The notes beneath the pieces are model-generated. The model did no database searches. It worked only from the letters and a program-made list of their open reading frames with translations, and was not told the DNA's origin. This document shows, in pieces, positions 17,239-25,657 of a DNA stretch of 64,000 nt (its first letter is position 1; each line of letters begins with the position of its first letter). Both the position numbers and the translations under genes were made by a program. This DNA is from Pseudomonas maumuensis (GTDB lineage: Bacteria; Pseudomonadota; Gammaproteobacteria; Pseudomonadales; Pseudomonadaceae), in contig NZ_CP077077.1 of assembly GCF_019139675.1 (NCBI RefSeq), positions 1,674,001-1,738,000 of the forward strand, read 5' to 3'.

Positions 17239-18362
17239 TGGTGTTCCTGGCTGGCGTGCGGGAAGGAAAAACTCTGGCTCAGTCGGTGGATCTGTCGTGT
17301 TCCTTCGGTGTATTCGAAGGCTTTCACATCACGAAATGCCTGCCATAGCGCCGTCGGTAAAGGTCCGTGGTCCGCAGGGAAGGCATGGATAAGCTGGCTG
17401 ACAATCTCCTCGGCAATGATCACGCAGGCGGTTTTCACCATGCCGGGGGTTGCTGTAGAGGGCTGGTGCTCATCCGTTTGCTGGCAGACCGTCAGTCCTT
17501 CATGGTGGGCTGTATGCCAGCGGCGTTTCAGTCGTGACAGCAGTTGTGCCTGCGTCGGAGTAGGTGTCACGCAGGTTTGCCACTCATGCAACGCGCGTCG
17601 CGCCACCCCCAGCGCCAGAGCCCCCACGCAGGGGCGCAGCGCATTGAACGTGGCCATCGCCGACTGCGCAAAGCGCTGGGTGGGTTTCAGATGCTGTCCC
17701 AGCAAGTTCCCCGTCGGGATAAACAACTTGTCGAACTGCATATGCGCCAGGTTTGTGCCATCGAGTCCGGTGAGCGCCAAGCGCTGGCGGGTGATGGCCG
17801 GATCTTGCGGGTTGAACAGAAAAGCGTTGATTCCCAATTGTCCCGGTGCGGTGCGCGCGAACAGCACACCGGTCTCGGCGACCATTCCGTTACCGATGAA
17901 CATCTTGCTGCCGGAAACTAGGAATCCGCCGTCAACCGCTGTCGCCGTGGTCTGCAGGGCACCGGCATCGCTTCCTTGTGCGGGTTCGGTCATCGCAAAG
18001 CATGACCAGCACAGCGCCTTTTGAAATTGGCCGAAAAAAGCATCCTGCTGCTGTTCGTTGCCCAGTCCGGCAACCACATAGGCCGCCATGCTAGGTCCAG
18101 GCGCACTGAACATCAGCGCCGGGGAGACGAAGCCCACCTGTTCATAGAGGGCATAGCGCGCCGCCAGGTCGCGCACCTGATGGTGGGCTGATGTCTGATA
18201 GCGCTGCGGCAAGCCGAGCTGATTCAGCGCCGGCGCGAATGACCATTGGCTCAGAACCTGTCGTGTATCGCCGAAATTTCGCAGTTGCTCGGCAATCTGC
18301 TGAGCGTCCTCGCCTAACGGGCAGGCCTGTGCGCTGAGGGCGTCGTCATGGAACTGATTCAT
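17235..18362 (-). CDS. Acyl-CoA dehydrogenase-like flavoprotein 2
   Basis: The 375-residue protein is a second member of the acyl-CoA dehydrogenase family: 'CFAMTEPAQGSDAGAL' in the flavin-binding middle domain and 'FEYTEGTRQIHRL' near the C-terminus, whose Glu is the expected base. It is clearly different in sequence from the enzyme at 13800-14918, so two separate dehydrogenations, or a heteromeric pair, are possible. The substrate is probably attached to one of the two carrier proteins. It overlaps the VOC gene and the unknown gene by four bases each. Confidence 0.86.
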   Translation of the reverse strand: MNQFHDDALSAQACPLGEDAQQIAEQLRNFGDTRQVLSQWSFAPALNQLGLPQRYQTSAHHQVRDLAARYALYEQVGFVSPALMFSAPGPSMAAYVVAGLGNEQQQDAFFGQFQKALCWSCFAMTEPAQGSDAGALQTTATAVDGGFLVSGSKMFIGNGMVAETGVLFARTAPGQLGINAFLFNPQDPAITRQRLALTGLDGTNLAHMQFDKLFIPTGNLLGQHLKPTQRFAQSAMATFNALRPCVGALALGVARRALHEWQTCVTPTPTQAQLLSRLKRRWHTAHHEGLTVCQQTDEHQPSTATPGMVKTACVIIAEEIVSQLIHAFPADHGPLPTALWQAFRDVKAFEYTEGTRQIHRLSQSFSFPHASQEHQ

Positions 18363-18763
18363 AGCGGACCTGACATGATTTCGATGATCCCGGCATCAGG
18401 GTGATAGAGATGGCTGGAGCGATGGTTGCTATCGAAGGCGTTGAAGGGGCGTGTCAGTACGATCCAGCCCGCGGCCTTCATCGTGCTGAATTGTGCGTCG
18501 AAGTCATCGACCTCGAAGCAGATGTGATAGGGCAGCGACGACTTGCCGGATTTGGCCAGTAGTTCGCGCAAGGGGAGGTTCTCCTCCAACGGCTCGACCA
18601 ACTCTACTTGGCTGCCCCCTTCAGTGGTCGCCAACAGGGTAATGAACACTTTTTGTGCGGCCATGTATTCTTTGTATCGGATAACAACCGGGAAAAACGG
18701 TTTAACCGCGTCAGCCGTTGCCTCGCTGTCGCCCACCACATAACCGATATGACTAAAACGCAT
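18359..18763 (-). CDS. VOC-superfamily protein (glyoxalase/epimerase-like)
   Basis: The 134-residue protein has the two beta-alpha-beta-beta-beta modules of the vicinal oxygen chelate fold, beginning 'RFSHIGYVV' and with metal-site-like His and Glu residues ('HICFEVDD', 'IIEIMSG'). It resembles methylmalonyl-CoA epimerase-type members, so it could epimerise or isomerise an acyl thioester. The ATG at 18763 has AAGGGCGG upstream; the ATG at 18778 is poorly spaced. A strong 12-base hairpin lies just upstream, separating it from the adenylation genes. Confidence 0.82.
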   Translation of the reverse strand: MRFSHIGYVVGDSEATADAVKPFFPVVIRYKEYMAAQKVFITLLATTEGGSQVELVEPLEENLPLRELLAKSGKSSLPYHICFEVDDFDAQFSTMKAAGWIVLTRPFNAFDSNHRSSHLYHPDAGIIEIMSGPL

Positions 18764-18793
18764 TGCGCCGCCCTTCATCCTTGGGGAGATCGT

Positions 18794-18824
18794 TTACGTC
18801 GGCGCATGCTAGGCGCCGACGTAA
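18794..18824. repeat. Perfect 12-base inverted repeat inside the operon
   Basis: TTACGTCGGCGC and GCGCCGACGTAA are separated by seven bases. The repeat lies in the 123-base gap between the adenylation gene (ends 18887) and the VOC gene, the largest gap in the operon. No T-run follows on either strand, so it is not a standard intrinsic terminator. It may be an operator, an RNA-processing or stabilising stem, or a partial attenuator. Confidence 0.7.
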
Positions 18825-18886
18825 GGAGTGATGGGTATTTTCGCGAGCGCAAAGGGATGTTTTTTATATGTGCTTGCACATGGCCA

Positions 18887-20404
18887 TCAGGTTGTGGCCG
18901 GCAGGGCGTCGTGCAGATCTACCAATCGCTGGCGATCAATCTTTCCATGCAGGGTCAAGGGGAAGGTCGGACAAAAGAATATGGACTTCGGAATCATGTA
19001 GCCGGGTAACTGTTGCGCCAGGAAATGACGCAAGCCTTCGCGGTGAGTTGCGCTGTCCTCACGCAATTGTATAAAGAGTTGCAAGTCGATGACTTTACCG
19101 TCTTCTTTTATAGGCACCGCGCAACACTGGATGACTTCCATGTAGCGGCACACGCTGCTTTCAATCTCGGCCAGTTCGACACGATTACCGTGCAACTTCA
19201 GTTGGTTGTCATCCCTGCCGTGGATGAACAGGGAACGTTGTTGATCCTCGAACCCCCGGTCACCGGTCGCGTAGTAGCGTCCGAACTCGTCATGGCCAAA
19301 GGCGCTGTTACGCGGATCGTCTTCAGGTTGATAGCCCAGTGCGACTTGCGGACCGTATAAGCGCACCTCGCCCATCTCGCCTGGGGCCAGGCTGCGGCCA
19401 TCGGCATCGACGATCCTGACTCGGTTCAAGCCGCAGGCCGGGCCAAGGGACAACAGGCCCGCACTGTGCTCCGGCGGTTGGCCAAGGGTGAAGGTATGGG
19501 TCATGCCGGTGCATTCGGTAGGGCCATAACCATGCACCACCTCCAGGCCGGGGAAGCGAGCTTGCAACTGCTGCACCAGTCCCAGCGCGGCGCGCTCGCC
19601 GGCGATGAAAAATCGCTTCAGATGCGGAAACTGCTGCCGGCTGAACAACGGATCCCTCAGCATCAAGTCGACAAAACTCGGCGTGGAGAACCAGCTGGTG
19701 ACAGGACACTGCGGGTGCCGAGACATCAGGCGGATGTTCTGTCGGGGCAGCATGTTGTGACAATGATCCAGCATCAGCAGGGCTCGGCCCTGGCACAGCA
19801 CCGGGAAGAGATCCAGCAGGCCCATGTCAAACGAGAAGCAGGCATGGCTCACATGGCACCCATGCGCGATGTCGTCGCTGATCAGCGGGCTGTACCAGCT
19901 CGAGAACGCGGCGAAGTTCTCATAACTGACGATGACGCCCTTCGGCTCACCCGTACTGCCCGAGGTGGGAAGCACATAGAGGGCCGGTTGGGTCGGTTCG
20001 GGTTCGACTGGCAGTGACGCCGGGTCGCCATTGTCCAGGGTCGACAGGACCCACTGTGGCCAGCGCTCCAGTCCCGCCAGCGGCGCTGGCGCCGCGTTAA
20101 GGATCAGTTCGGCGCGGGTCAGCTCGGCAATCTTTTCAACCCGTGCAACGGGATTGGCTTGATCGACGAAGGTAAAACAGCATCCCTGGCTGATGCATGC
20201 CAGCATCGCAGCCACGGCATCCACTTGCTTGTGACCGTGAACCAGCACGTTGCGACCAGCCCAGGGCGCCAGCAGCTGGGCAATCGCGGCTGTGCGCAAG
20301 CCTAGATCGGCAAAGCTGTAGATACCCTGCTGGTTGATCAGCGCGATGGCGTTGTCTTGATGCTTCAGCCGCTCAAACAGCGGTTTGATTTGCGATAAAA
20401 ACAT
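18887..20404 (-). CDS. Stand-alone amino-acid adenylation enzyme (DltA-like) 2
   Basis: The 505-residue enzyme has the ANL adenylation fold: P-loop 'TSGSTGEPKGVIV', core 'FSFDMGLLDLFP' with the Asp that in amino-acid adenylating enzymes holds the substrate amine, 'GYGPTECTG', 'YATGDRG' and the C-terminal catalytic Lys in 'LHGKIDR'. It resembles DltA, which charges a stand-alone carrier protein. It should activate an amino acid and load it on one of the cluster's two carriers. ATG 20404 follows GGAGAG and overlaps the previous adenylation gene by 32 bases. Substrate not predictable by eye. Confidence 0.87.
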   Translation of the reverse strand: MFLSQIKPLFERLKHQDNAIALINQQGIYSFADLGLRTAAIAQLLAPWAGRNVLVHGHKQVDAVAAMLACISQGCCFTFVDQANPVARVEKIAELTRAELILNAAPAPLAGLERWPQWVLSTLDNGDPASLPVEPEPTQPALYVLPTSGSTGEPKGVIVSYENFAAFSSWYSPLISDDIAHGCHVSHACFSFDMGLLDLFPVLCQGRALLMLDHCHNMLPRQNIRLMSRHPQCPVTSWFSTPSFVDLMLRDPLFSRQQFPHLKRFFIAGERAALGLVQQLQARFPGLEVVHGYGPTECTGMTHTFTLGQPPEHSAGLLSLGPACGLNRVRIVDADGRSLAPGEMGEVRLYGPQVALGYQPEDDPRNSAFGHDEFGRYYATGDRGFEDQQRSLFIHGRDDNQLKLHGNRVELAEIESSVCRYMEVIQCCAVPIKEDGKVIDLQLFIQLREDSATHREGLRHFLAQQLPGYMIPKSIFFCPTFPLTLHGKIDRQRLVDLHDALPATT

Positions 20405-21923
20405 GTTTCTCTCCGTTGTCCATAGCGCGTTGCCTGGCAACTGAACGATCCAGTTTGCCGTTGTGATTGAGTACGGTGCTCGGGGTGCTGTACCAGTAAC
20501 GTGGGATGGCCCAAGGGGGAAAATGGGCTTGCATGGCGCTACCAAGTTGCGAAAGCTCGCAGGTCCCATTGAGGATCACACAGGCCTGGATCGCCTCGGC
20601 GTTGCCCTTGCGCCAGTAAGGCTCGACCACTGCATCGGCGACCAGGTTGTGCTCGCGCAGGAAGTGTTCGATCTCGTGCAGGTCAATGCGGTGCCCTTGT
20701 ATTTTGACCTCGCCATCCTCGCGTCCCAGGAAGTAGTACCAGGTGCCGTCGAACAGGCCGATATCACCGGTGGCGTAAGTGGCATGCCCCTGCTGGCGGC
20801 TGAAACTGGCATGACGCGCAGGCGTCGCGTTGAGGTAGCCCGGGCCGACGCACTGGCCACTGATCAACAGTTGTCCCCGGCCCTCGGCGTCCAGGGGCTG
20901 GGCCAACTGCAGGCGCGCACCTTGCCTGGCGCGGCCAATTGGCAGGGGCAGTGGCGAAGCCACCATCTGCGGGGTGATCAGCACGCGTGAAACGGCCACG
21001 GTGCATTCGGTGGGGCCGTAGGTGTTGATCACTTCACAGCCCGGAAAGCGTGCCCACAACTGGGTGACGATCTCTTTGGACAGCGTTTCACCGCAGAAGA
21101 TAAAACGCCGCAACCCTGCCAATGCGTCGGCATTGAAGGTCGGATCGAGCAGATACAGTCGCATCATCGAGGGCGTGGACACCCAGCAGGTCAGCGCCAT
21201 CTGTGCATGTTGGGCAATCGTCTTGCGGGTGTTGATCAGTTCTCGATGATCGAGCACGGACAGCGGTTGCAGAAATTGCCAGGCAAGCCAGATTTCAAAC
21301 AGGCAGACATCGAAGCAGTAGCGCACGTTTCCGGTGATGCTTCCATCTAGTGGAAAGTCGTCGCGTACCCATGCCACGAAGTCGACCAGATTCGACAGGC
21401 TGATCTGAATGCCCTTGGGCTCCCCGGTCGTACCCGATGAAAACATGATGTAGGCCAGCGGAGGGTCCATGGCGTTTTCCAGCCGCTTGCGAGTGCCGTC
21501 CAGCAACTGTTGCAGCGCCGCGTCATCGTGGCGCTGCCAGGGCAATGCGGCGAGGGCAATCACCGTCGCATGTGTGGCGTGTAGTGGAAGGGCATCGCTG
21601 TTCAGGATCAGGCGCGCCCCGACGGTCTGCGCTATGCGCTCCAGCCGCTCGGGCGTGTTGTCCGATTCAACCGGCACAATAGGACAACCGCACAGCATGC
21701 AGGCCCACCAGGCGGCCAGAAAGTCGAAGGATTTATGGCCATGAACCAGCACCGGCGCCAGCGTGGCGGTTCTCGGCTGCTGGCGGACTATTTCAGCGGC
21801 GATATCCTGCGCACGCTGGCTGAGCGCCGCATAGCTGTACGTCAGTGAATGGTGACACCAGGCGGTTTGCGATCGATCGGCAAAGCGCATGAATACGCTT
21901 ATGAGCGCTGACCAGGCGTCCAT
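20373..21923 (-). CDS. Stand-alone amino-acid adenylation enzyme (DltA-like) 1
   Basis: The 516-residue enzyme has 'FSSGTTGEPKGIQI', 'CFDVCLFEIW' with the Asp typical of amino-acid substrates, 'NTYGPTECTVA', 'YATGDIG' and the catalytic Lys in 'NHNGKLDR'. It is related to but distinct from the following adenylation enzyme. The start ATG directly follows the TGA stop of the carrier gene, with no base between, suggesting that the carrier and this enzyme are made as a set. It probably charges that carrier protein with an amino acid, though pairing by position is inference. Confidence 0.87.
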   Translation of the reverse strand: MDAWSALISVFMRFADRSQTAWCHHSLTYSYAALSQRAQDIAAEIVRQQPRTATLAPVLVHGHKSFDFLAAWWACMLCGCPIVPVESDNTPERLERIAQTVGARLILNSDALPLHATHATVIALAALPWQRHDDAALQQLLDGTRKRLENAMDPPLAYIMFSSGTTGEPKGIQISLSNLVDFVAWVRDDFPLDGSITGNVRYCFDVCLFEIWLAWQFLQPLSVLDHRELINTRKTIAQHAQMALTCWVSTPSMMRLYLLDPTFNADALAGLRRFIFCGETLSKEIVTQLWARFPGCEVINTYGPTECTVAVSRVLITPQMVASPLPLPIGRARQGARLQLAQPLDAEGRGQLLISGQCVGPGYLNATPARHASFSRQQGHATYATGDIGLFDGTWYYFLGREDGEVKIQGHRIDLHEIEHFLREHNLVADAVVEPYWRKGNAEAIQACVILNGTCELSQLGSAMQAHFPPWAIPRYWYSTPSTVLNHNGKLDRSVARQRAMDNGEKHVFIANQTAV

Positions 21924-22178
21924 TCATGCCGCCCGGCCGGCGAGTTGAAGTTCAATGAACTTCGACAAGCTGCCCACGGTTTCGAAGTGCTGGAATTCCA
22001 GCGTGGCAGGGTCGAGCACCAGGTCCTCGATCTGCTCTTCAAGGTACATGATCAGCTCGATGTACAAACCGCTTTCAAATCCCAGGTCGCGTTCCAGATG
22101 CGTCTGGGCATTGAGCTCGGACAGGTTTGAACTTTCCAGCACCAGTCCAATGGCCTCAATGATGGTTGGCGTATGCAT
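21924..22178 (-). CDS. Acyl carrier protein 2
   Basis: The 84-residue protein is a discrete acyl carrier protein. The helix-II attachment site reads 'DLGFESGLYIELIM', so Ser36 would carry phosphopantetheine; the usual DSL is replaced by ESG. ATG 22178 has GGGAG upstream and overlaps the end of the ligase gene by 23 bases. The longer frame upstream is not coding. It lies between the acyl-CoA ligase-like gene and the first adenylation gene, so it may be charged by either. Confidence 0.85.
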   Translation of the reverse strand: MHTPTIIEAIGLVLESSNLSELNAQTHLERDLGFESGLYIELIMYLEEQIEDLVLDPATLEFQHFETVGSLSKFIELQLAGRAA

Positions 22179-23766
22179 GCTGACTCCCTGCTTGTTGTGT
22201 GCAGCCGACGTTAAGGGTGTTTTCCCGGCGTGGCAGAAGCGCGGATAACTGGCCGCGGTCAACTTTCCCATTGTTGTTTTTGGGTAACGCTTCACTGAAG
22301 TAGTAGCGATGGGGGCGCTTATAGGTTTCCAGATGCGCCTGGCAAAATGCCTTGAGCTGCGCGGTGTCCAGGGGGGTGACGCATTCGATACAGGCGACGA
22401 TTTCATCGCCGTGGACCGGGTGGGCGAGGCCAATCACCGCGACCTGCAACACCCCCGGCACGCGTTTGAGTACGCCCTCGACTTCCCGGGGGGCGACTTT
22501 TTCGCCATTGGTTTTGAGAATGTCGTCCTTGCGCGACAGGAAATACAGCAACCCTTGCTCATCCAGCCGGCACACGTCGCCGGTGTAAAGCACCGACTCA
22601 CCGGGCAAGGGGCCTGGCCGGAGTTTCTTCGCGGTCTGTTCCGGGTTGCGCCAATAGCCGCTCATCACGGTGGCGCCACGGATCACCAGTTCACCGGTGG
22701 CATTGCTGCGGTGGGCAACGCCGTCGTCATCGACGACCCAGAGTTCGGTATTGGGGATGGCGTAGCCCACGCTGTCTTTATGCCGGGACAGCAAGGCGGG
22801 AGGGAGCCAGGTACAACGATGGCACTCGGTCAGCCCGTACATGGAAAAAATGGCGGCTTGGGGAAAGAGCGAGAGCAGCAGGTCGATATCGCTGGGATGC
22901 AGGGCCGCCGCGGTGTTGGTGATCGTGCGCAGGGAGGAGAAATCGTAGCGCTTGGCCAAAGGCGCAATGATCGCCAGCAGCGTAGGAACAATCGGCAGGA
23001 CGGTGGCTTTGTGCTTGACCAGCTGTTTCAGGGCAAAAAGTGGGCGGCTGAAATCCTTTTCGATAATCAACGTTGCGCCGACCTTGGCCGTCATGATCGC
23101 TTGATACAACCCGTAGTCGAAGCTCATGGGGATCGTGCAGAAAATCCGGTCGCTGGCCACCAGTTGCAAGTAGGTGGCGACGGAGTCTGCCGCGCTCAGC
23201 ATGTTGCGTTGGGTCAACATGACCCCCTTGGGGTCGCCCGTCGAACCCGAGGTGTAGATCAGGCAGGCCAGGTCGATATCCAGGGCGTTCTGAACAGGCA
23301 AGGGGGGCATCGCTGCGAGCGCGGTTATTTGTTCCAGGGACAGTTGCGACGACCCGCTCTCTTGCTCGCCGGGCGCTCGATCGAAGAGTACGCGCACATC
23401 AGCCGCGAGCGGTGCCGCCGCCAATGCAACGGCCTGCCCGGCTTGGGCGATCAACAGGTGTGACGCTGCGTTGTCGAGCAACCAGCCGACCCGTGCCAGC
23501 GGTGTATCCGGATTCACCGGAACGAACACAGCCTGCAAGTACTGTACGGCCCAGAAGCAGACGACGAAATCCACCCCGTTTGGCAGCCATACCACTACCC
23601 GGTCGCCGCGCTCGACCTGTTGCTGGCGCAGGTAGGCGGCGGTATTGATCACGCGTTGATGGAGGGTGCTCCAGGTCACCGCATGCTCACCCTCGATCAG
23701 CGCCGTTTTCTCGGGGAAGCGCTGCGCCGCCAGCACCAGCCACTGGGTCAAATGGTTCGTGCTCAT
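22156..23766 (-). CDS. Acyl-CoA/acyl-carrier ligase (AMP-forming)
   Basis: The 536-residue enzyme belongs to the fatty acyl-AMP/acyl-CoA ligase branch of the ANL family: 'IYTSGSTGDPKGVMLT', 'SMYGLTECHRC', 'LYTGDVC', 'FLSRKDDILKTNGEKVAPREVE' and the C-terminal Lys in 'NNNGKVDR'. Because it keeps the 'KxNGxKV' loop and lacks the Asp of amino-acid enzymes, its substrate is more likely a carboxylic or fatty acid than an amino acid. It would supply the acyl group to the KAS III-like enzymes. Its start overlaps the stop of the PqsC-like gene by four bases. Confidence 0.87.
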   Translation of the reverse strand: MSTNHLTQWLVLAAQRFPEKTALIEGEHAVTWSTLHQRVINTAAYLRQQQVERGDRVVVWLPNGVDFVVCFWAVQYLQAVFVPVNPDTPLARVGWLLDNAASHLLIAQAGQAVALAAAPLAADVRVLFDRAPGEQESGSSQLSLEQITALAAMPPLPVQNALDIDLACLIYTSGSTGDPKGVMLTQRNMLSAADSVATYLQLVASDRIFCTIPMSFDYGLYQAIMTAKVGATLIIEKDFSRPLFALKQLVKHKATVLPIVPTLLAIIAPLAKRYDFSSLRTITNTAAALHPSDIDLLLSLFPQAAIFSMYGLTECHRCTWLPPALLSRHKDSVGYAIPNTELWVVDDDGVAHRSNATGELVIRGATVMSGYWRNPEQTAKKLRPGPLPGESVLYTGDVCRLDEQGLLYFLSRKDDILKTNGEKVAPREVEGVLKRVPGVLQVAVIGLAHPVHGDEIVACIECVTPLDTAQLKAFCQAHLETYKRPHRYYFSEALPKNNNGKVDRGQLSALLPRRENTLNVGCTQQAGSQHAYANHH

Positions 23767-24740
23767 GTCTGCTCCTCATTGGTCGATTCAAGAACGATGG
23801 CTGCGAAAGTGCCCGCGATGCCGGATGCCAGGGCCAGGATGGGGTGGACGGCGATGGCGTCATCGCGGTGCGTCAGGAGGCTTTTCAGGTTGAGGAACGC
23901 ATCGCTGCAAAAGCAATGTCCCAGTTGGTAGAGATGGCGACGGTAGATGATGTCCCGGGAAAACCCCGCGCCGTCGGCGATCCTGTCGAAGGTAGGCGGG
24001 CTGATATGGTAGGGAATCAGCGTGCGCAGCTCTTCGGGGCGCCGTCCTGCATGGCGCAGGGCGGTGCGCACGGTCTCCAGCATGGTGGGGATGAACGCGT
24101 GATCGTAGGCGTTTTCACTTTCGCGATCTGTCTCGCGCATGCGTGTGCCGTAGGCGGCCAGTTGCTGGACGTGCATGGCACTCACGCGCGTGGCCCCGGG
24201 CGAGGGCGTTGCGCCAAGCAGCGTGGCGCAGAAGGCTTCGCCGAAGTAGCCATTCTGATCGGCGTATTGCACGGTGCCGTGGAAGCACTTTTCGCCGCTG
24301 ATCAACAAGCCACAGAGGTTTTCCTGCCGACTGTGAGCCGCCGTGAGCTTGGCGTCGAGAAATTTCAGCGCAACCAGCGCCGATGCGCACGACGCCTGGG
24401 TGACAGAGAAAAACTCCAGCTGCGCACGACCCAGGAATGCACGCACATCCCCGGCAAGGCCGGGGGCCAAGTCGAAGGGGCTGGGGCAATTGAGCGAGTG
24501 TGCCCAGGCCACGTAGCCAATGCGTTCAAACAAGGCCGGGTCACACTCGACCTGGAACTTTTGCAACAGCTGCATGATCAGGTCAGGCAACGCTTCCTGC
24601 TCGAAGAGGCTGGCCGACTCCATCCGATGGAAGCGGCTGAAGATCTTGGTGTTGCGTTGACCCCAGGCATACTTTTCCGCCAGGACAGGCAGGGGTGTGA
24701 GATTCTCGGCGACCAGGCTGGTAATGGTATGGATGTACAC
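23763..24740 (-). CDS. KAS III-like condensing enzyme, PqsC-like subunit 2
   Basis: The protein of about 325 residues has a KAS III fold with Cys118 in 'TQASCASAL' and His245 in 'IPYHISPP'; the Asn position is replaced by 'LGHCFCSD'. The start is taken as GTG at 24740, one base after the stop of the PqsB-like gene, because it lines up with the N-terminus of the homologue at 12005-12952; a TTG at 24758 is the alternative. Together with the upstream gene it repeats the B-C arrangement of the other pair. Likely a heterodimeric acyl-condensing enzyme. Confidence 0.82.
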   Translation of the reverse strand: MYIHTITSLVAENLTPLPVLAEKYAWGQRNTKIFSRFHRMESASLFEQEALPDLIMQLLQKFQVECDPALFERIGYVAWAHSLNCPSPFDLAPGLAGDVRAFLGRAQLEFFSVTQASCASALVALKFLDAKLTAAHSRQENLCGLLISGEKCFHGTVQYADQNGYFGEAFCATLLGATPSPGATRVSAMHVQQLAAYGTRMRETDRESENAYDHAFIPTMLETVRTALRHAGRRPEELRTLIPYHISPPTFDRIADGAGFSRDIIYRRHLYQLGHCFCSDAFLNLKSLLTHRDDAIAVHPILALASGIAGTFAAIVLESTNEEQT

Positions 24741-24741
24741 C

Positions 24742-25647
24742 TCAAGCCCCCGCCACAAAGCCTGCGCAGGTCAGGGCATCACCCTCTGGCAGCATCAGCA
24801 GGATGCGCTGATTGTTCGGCGCGAGTTGTTCCAACCGGGCCCACGGGGCGCAGGAAAGCAAGGCTTCATTCCAGCTTTCGATGCGGTGGTTCGCCAGTTG
24901 CCCATGTTCCCTCAGCCGCCCGGCGAACGCTGGCGTGGTCAGGATCAGCAGGGGTAGCAAGCTTTCCCTGGACGTGAACATGTCCAAGGTGACGAGCAGA
25001 TCGTCCAATGCCTGGTCGGTGCTTGGAAAAGCGACTTTTCGGTAGTGTTTGAACACCATGCCAGCACCTTGGCCGGGCTGATCGTCTGGCAGGTAGTGCA
25101 GCATCACGATGCAGGCGCTGGCCACAGGATTGAAACGAGCCAGGCTGGGGCTTTCGTACATGATGGCGTCCTGGTCGGCGATCAGCAGCAGGGCCTTTTT
25201 TCCATGGCCGTCACGATCGCTATCGCCGAGGTAATCCTCGATGACCTGCAAGCCCAGAAACGCGCTGCTCAGGCCATGATCACTGATGGCGATACCAAAG
25301 GCGTCGCGGGCTCCCGCTTCATGAATGATGGCGTTGGTCACCGAGCAGCCGACCTCGACATCCGGCGTCCAATGGGCGAGCAGCACCAGGTCCAGGTCAT
25401 CGAGCTGGGCCTGGTGTGCCAGCTCCCCGAGCAGCCGTGTCAGCATTGTCCTGAACGACTGCTGCTGTGCGGCGTACCAACGAGCGGCATGGAGATCCTG
25501 AGCCTGTCCCTCATGACCCTGTGAGTGAAAAAAGGCGTTGACGAAGTCCGTCACTATTTTCAGCTGCTCGTCGTCGACGGCAGGTGTGTCGGTTCGTCTT
25601 GCAAACTGCCGCCACAGGATATGAGAGACCGTAAGCCCAAGAGACAT
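24742..25647 (-). CDS. KAS III-like non-catalytic subunit, PqsB-like 2
   Basis: The 301-residue protein shares the 'LLAHWTPDVEVGCSV' region and the following 'AISDHGLSSAFLGL' strand with the PqsB-like protein at 12949-13803. The nucleophilic Cys of KAS III enzymes is absent at this position and no catalytic His or Asn motif is seen. ATG 25647 is supported by GAAGGAA; the longer frame (to 25716) starts inside the decarboxylase gene. It is ten bases downstream of the decarboxylase gene and one base upstream of its PqsC-like partner. Confidence 0.78.
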   Translation of the reverse strand: MSLGLTVSHILWRQFARRTDTPAVDDEQLKIVTDFVNAFFHSQGHEGQAQDLHAARWYAAQQQSFRTMLTRLLGELAHQAQLDDLDLVLLAHWTPDVEVGCSVTNAIIHEAGARDAFGIAISDHGLSSAFLGLQVIEDYLGDSDRDGHGKKALLLIADQDAIMYESPSLARFNPVASACIVMLHYLPDDQPGQGAGMVFKHYRKVAFPSTDQALDDLLVTLDMFTSRESLLPLLILTTPAFAGRLREHGQLANHRIESWNEALLSCAPWARLEQLAPNNQRILLMLPEGDALTCAGFVAGA

Positions 25648-25657
25648 GGCGATTCCT

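Noticed and set aside
18794..18824. Intrinsic terminator inside the biosynthetic operon
   Set aside because: The stem is perfect but there is no T-run on either strand, so it is reported as an inverted repeat only.
12949..25647. The Cys-less KAS III proteins as decayed pseudogenes
   Set aside because: Both are intact frames of similar size, coupled to Cys-bearing partners in the same order twice, and resemble PqsB; decay would not preserve this arrangement.
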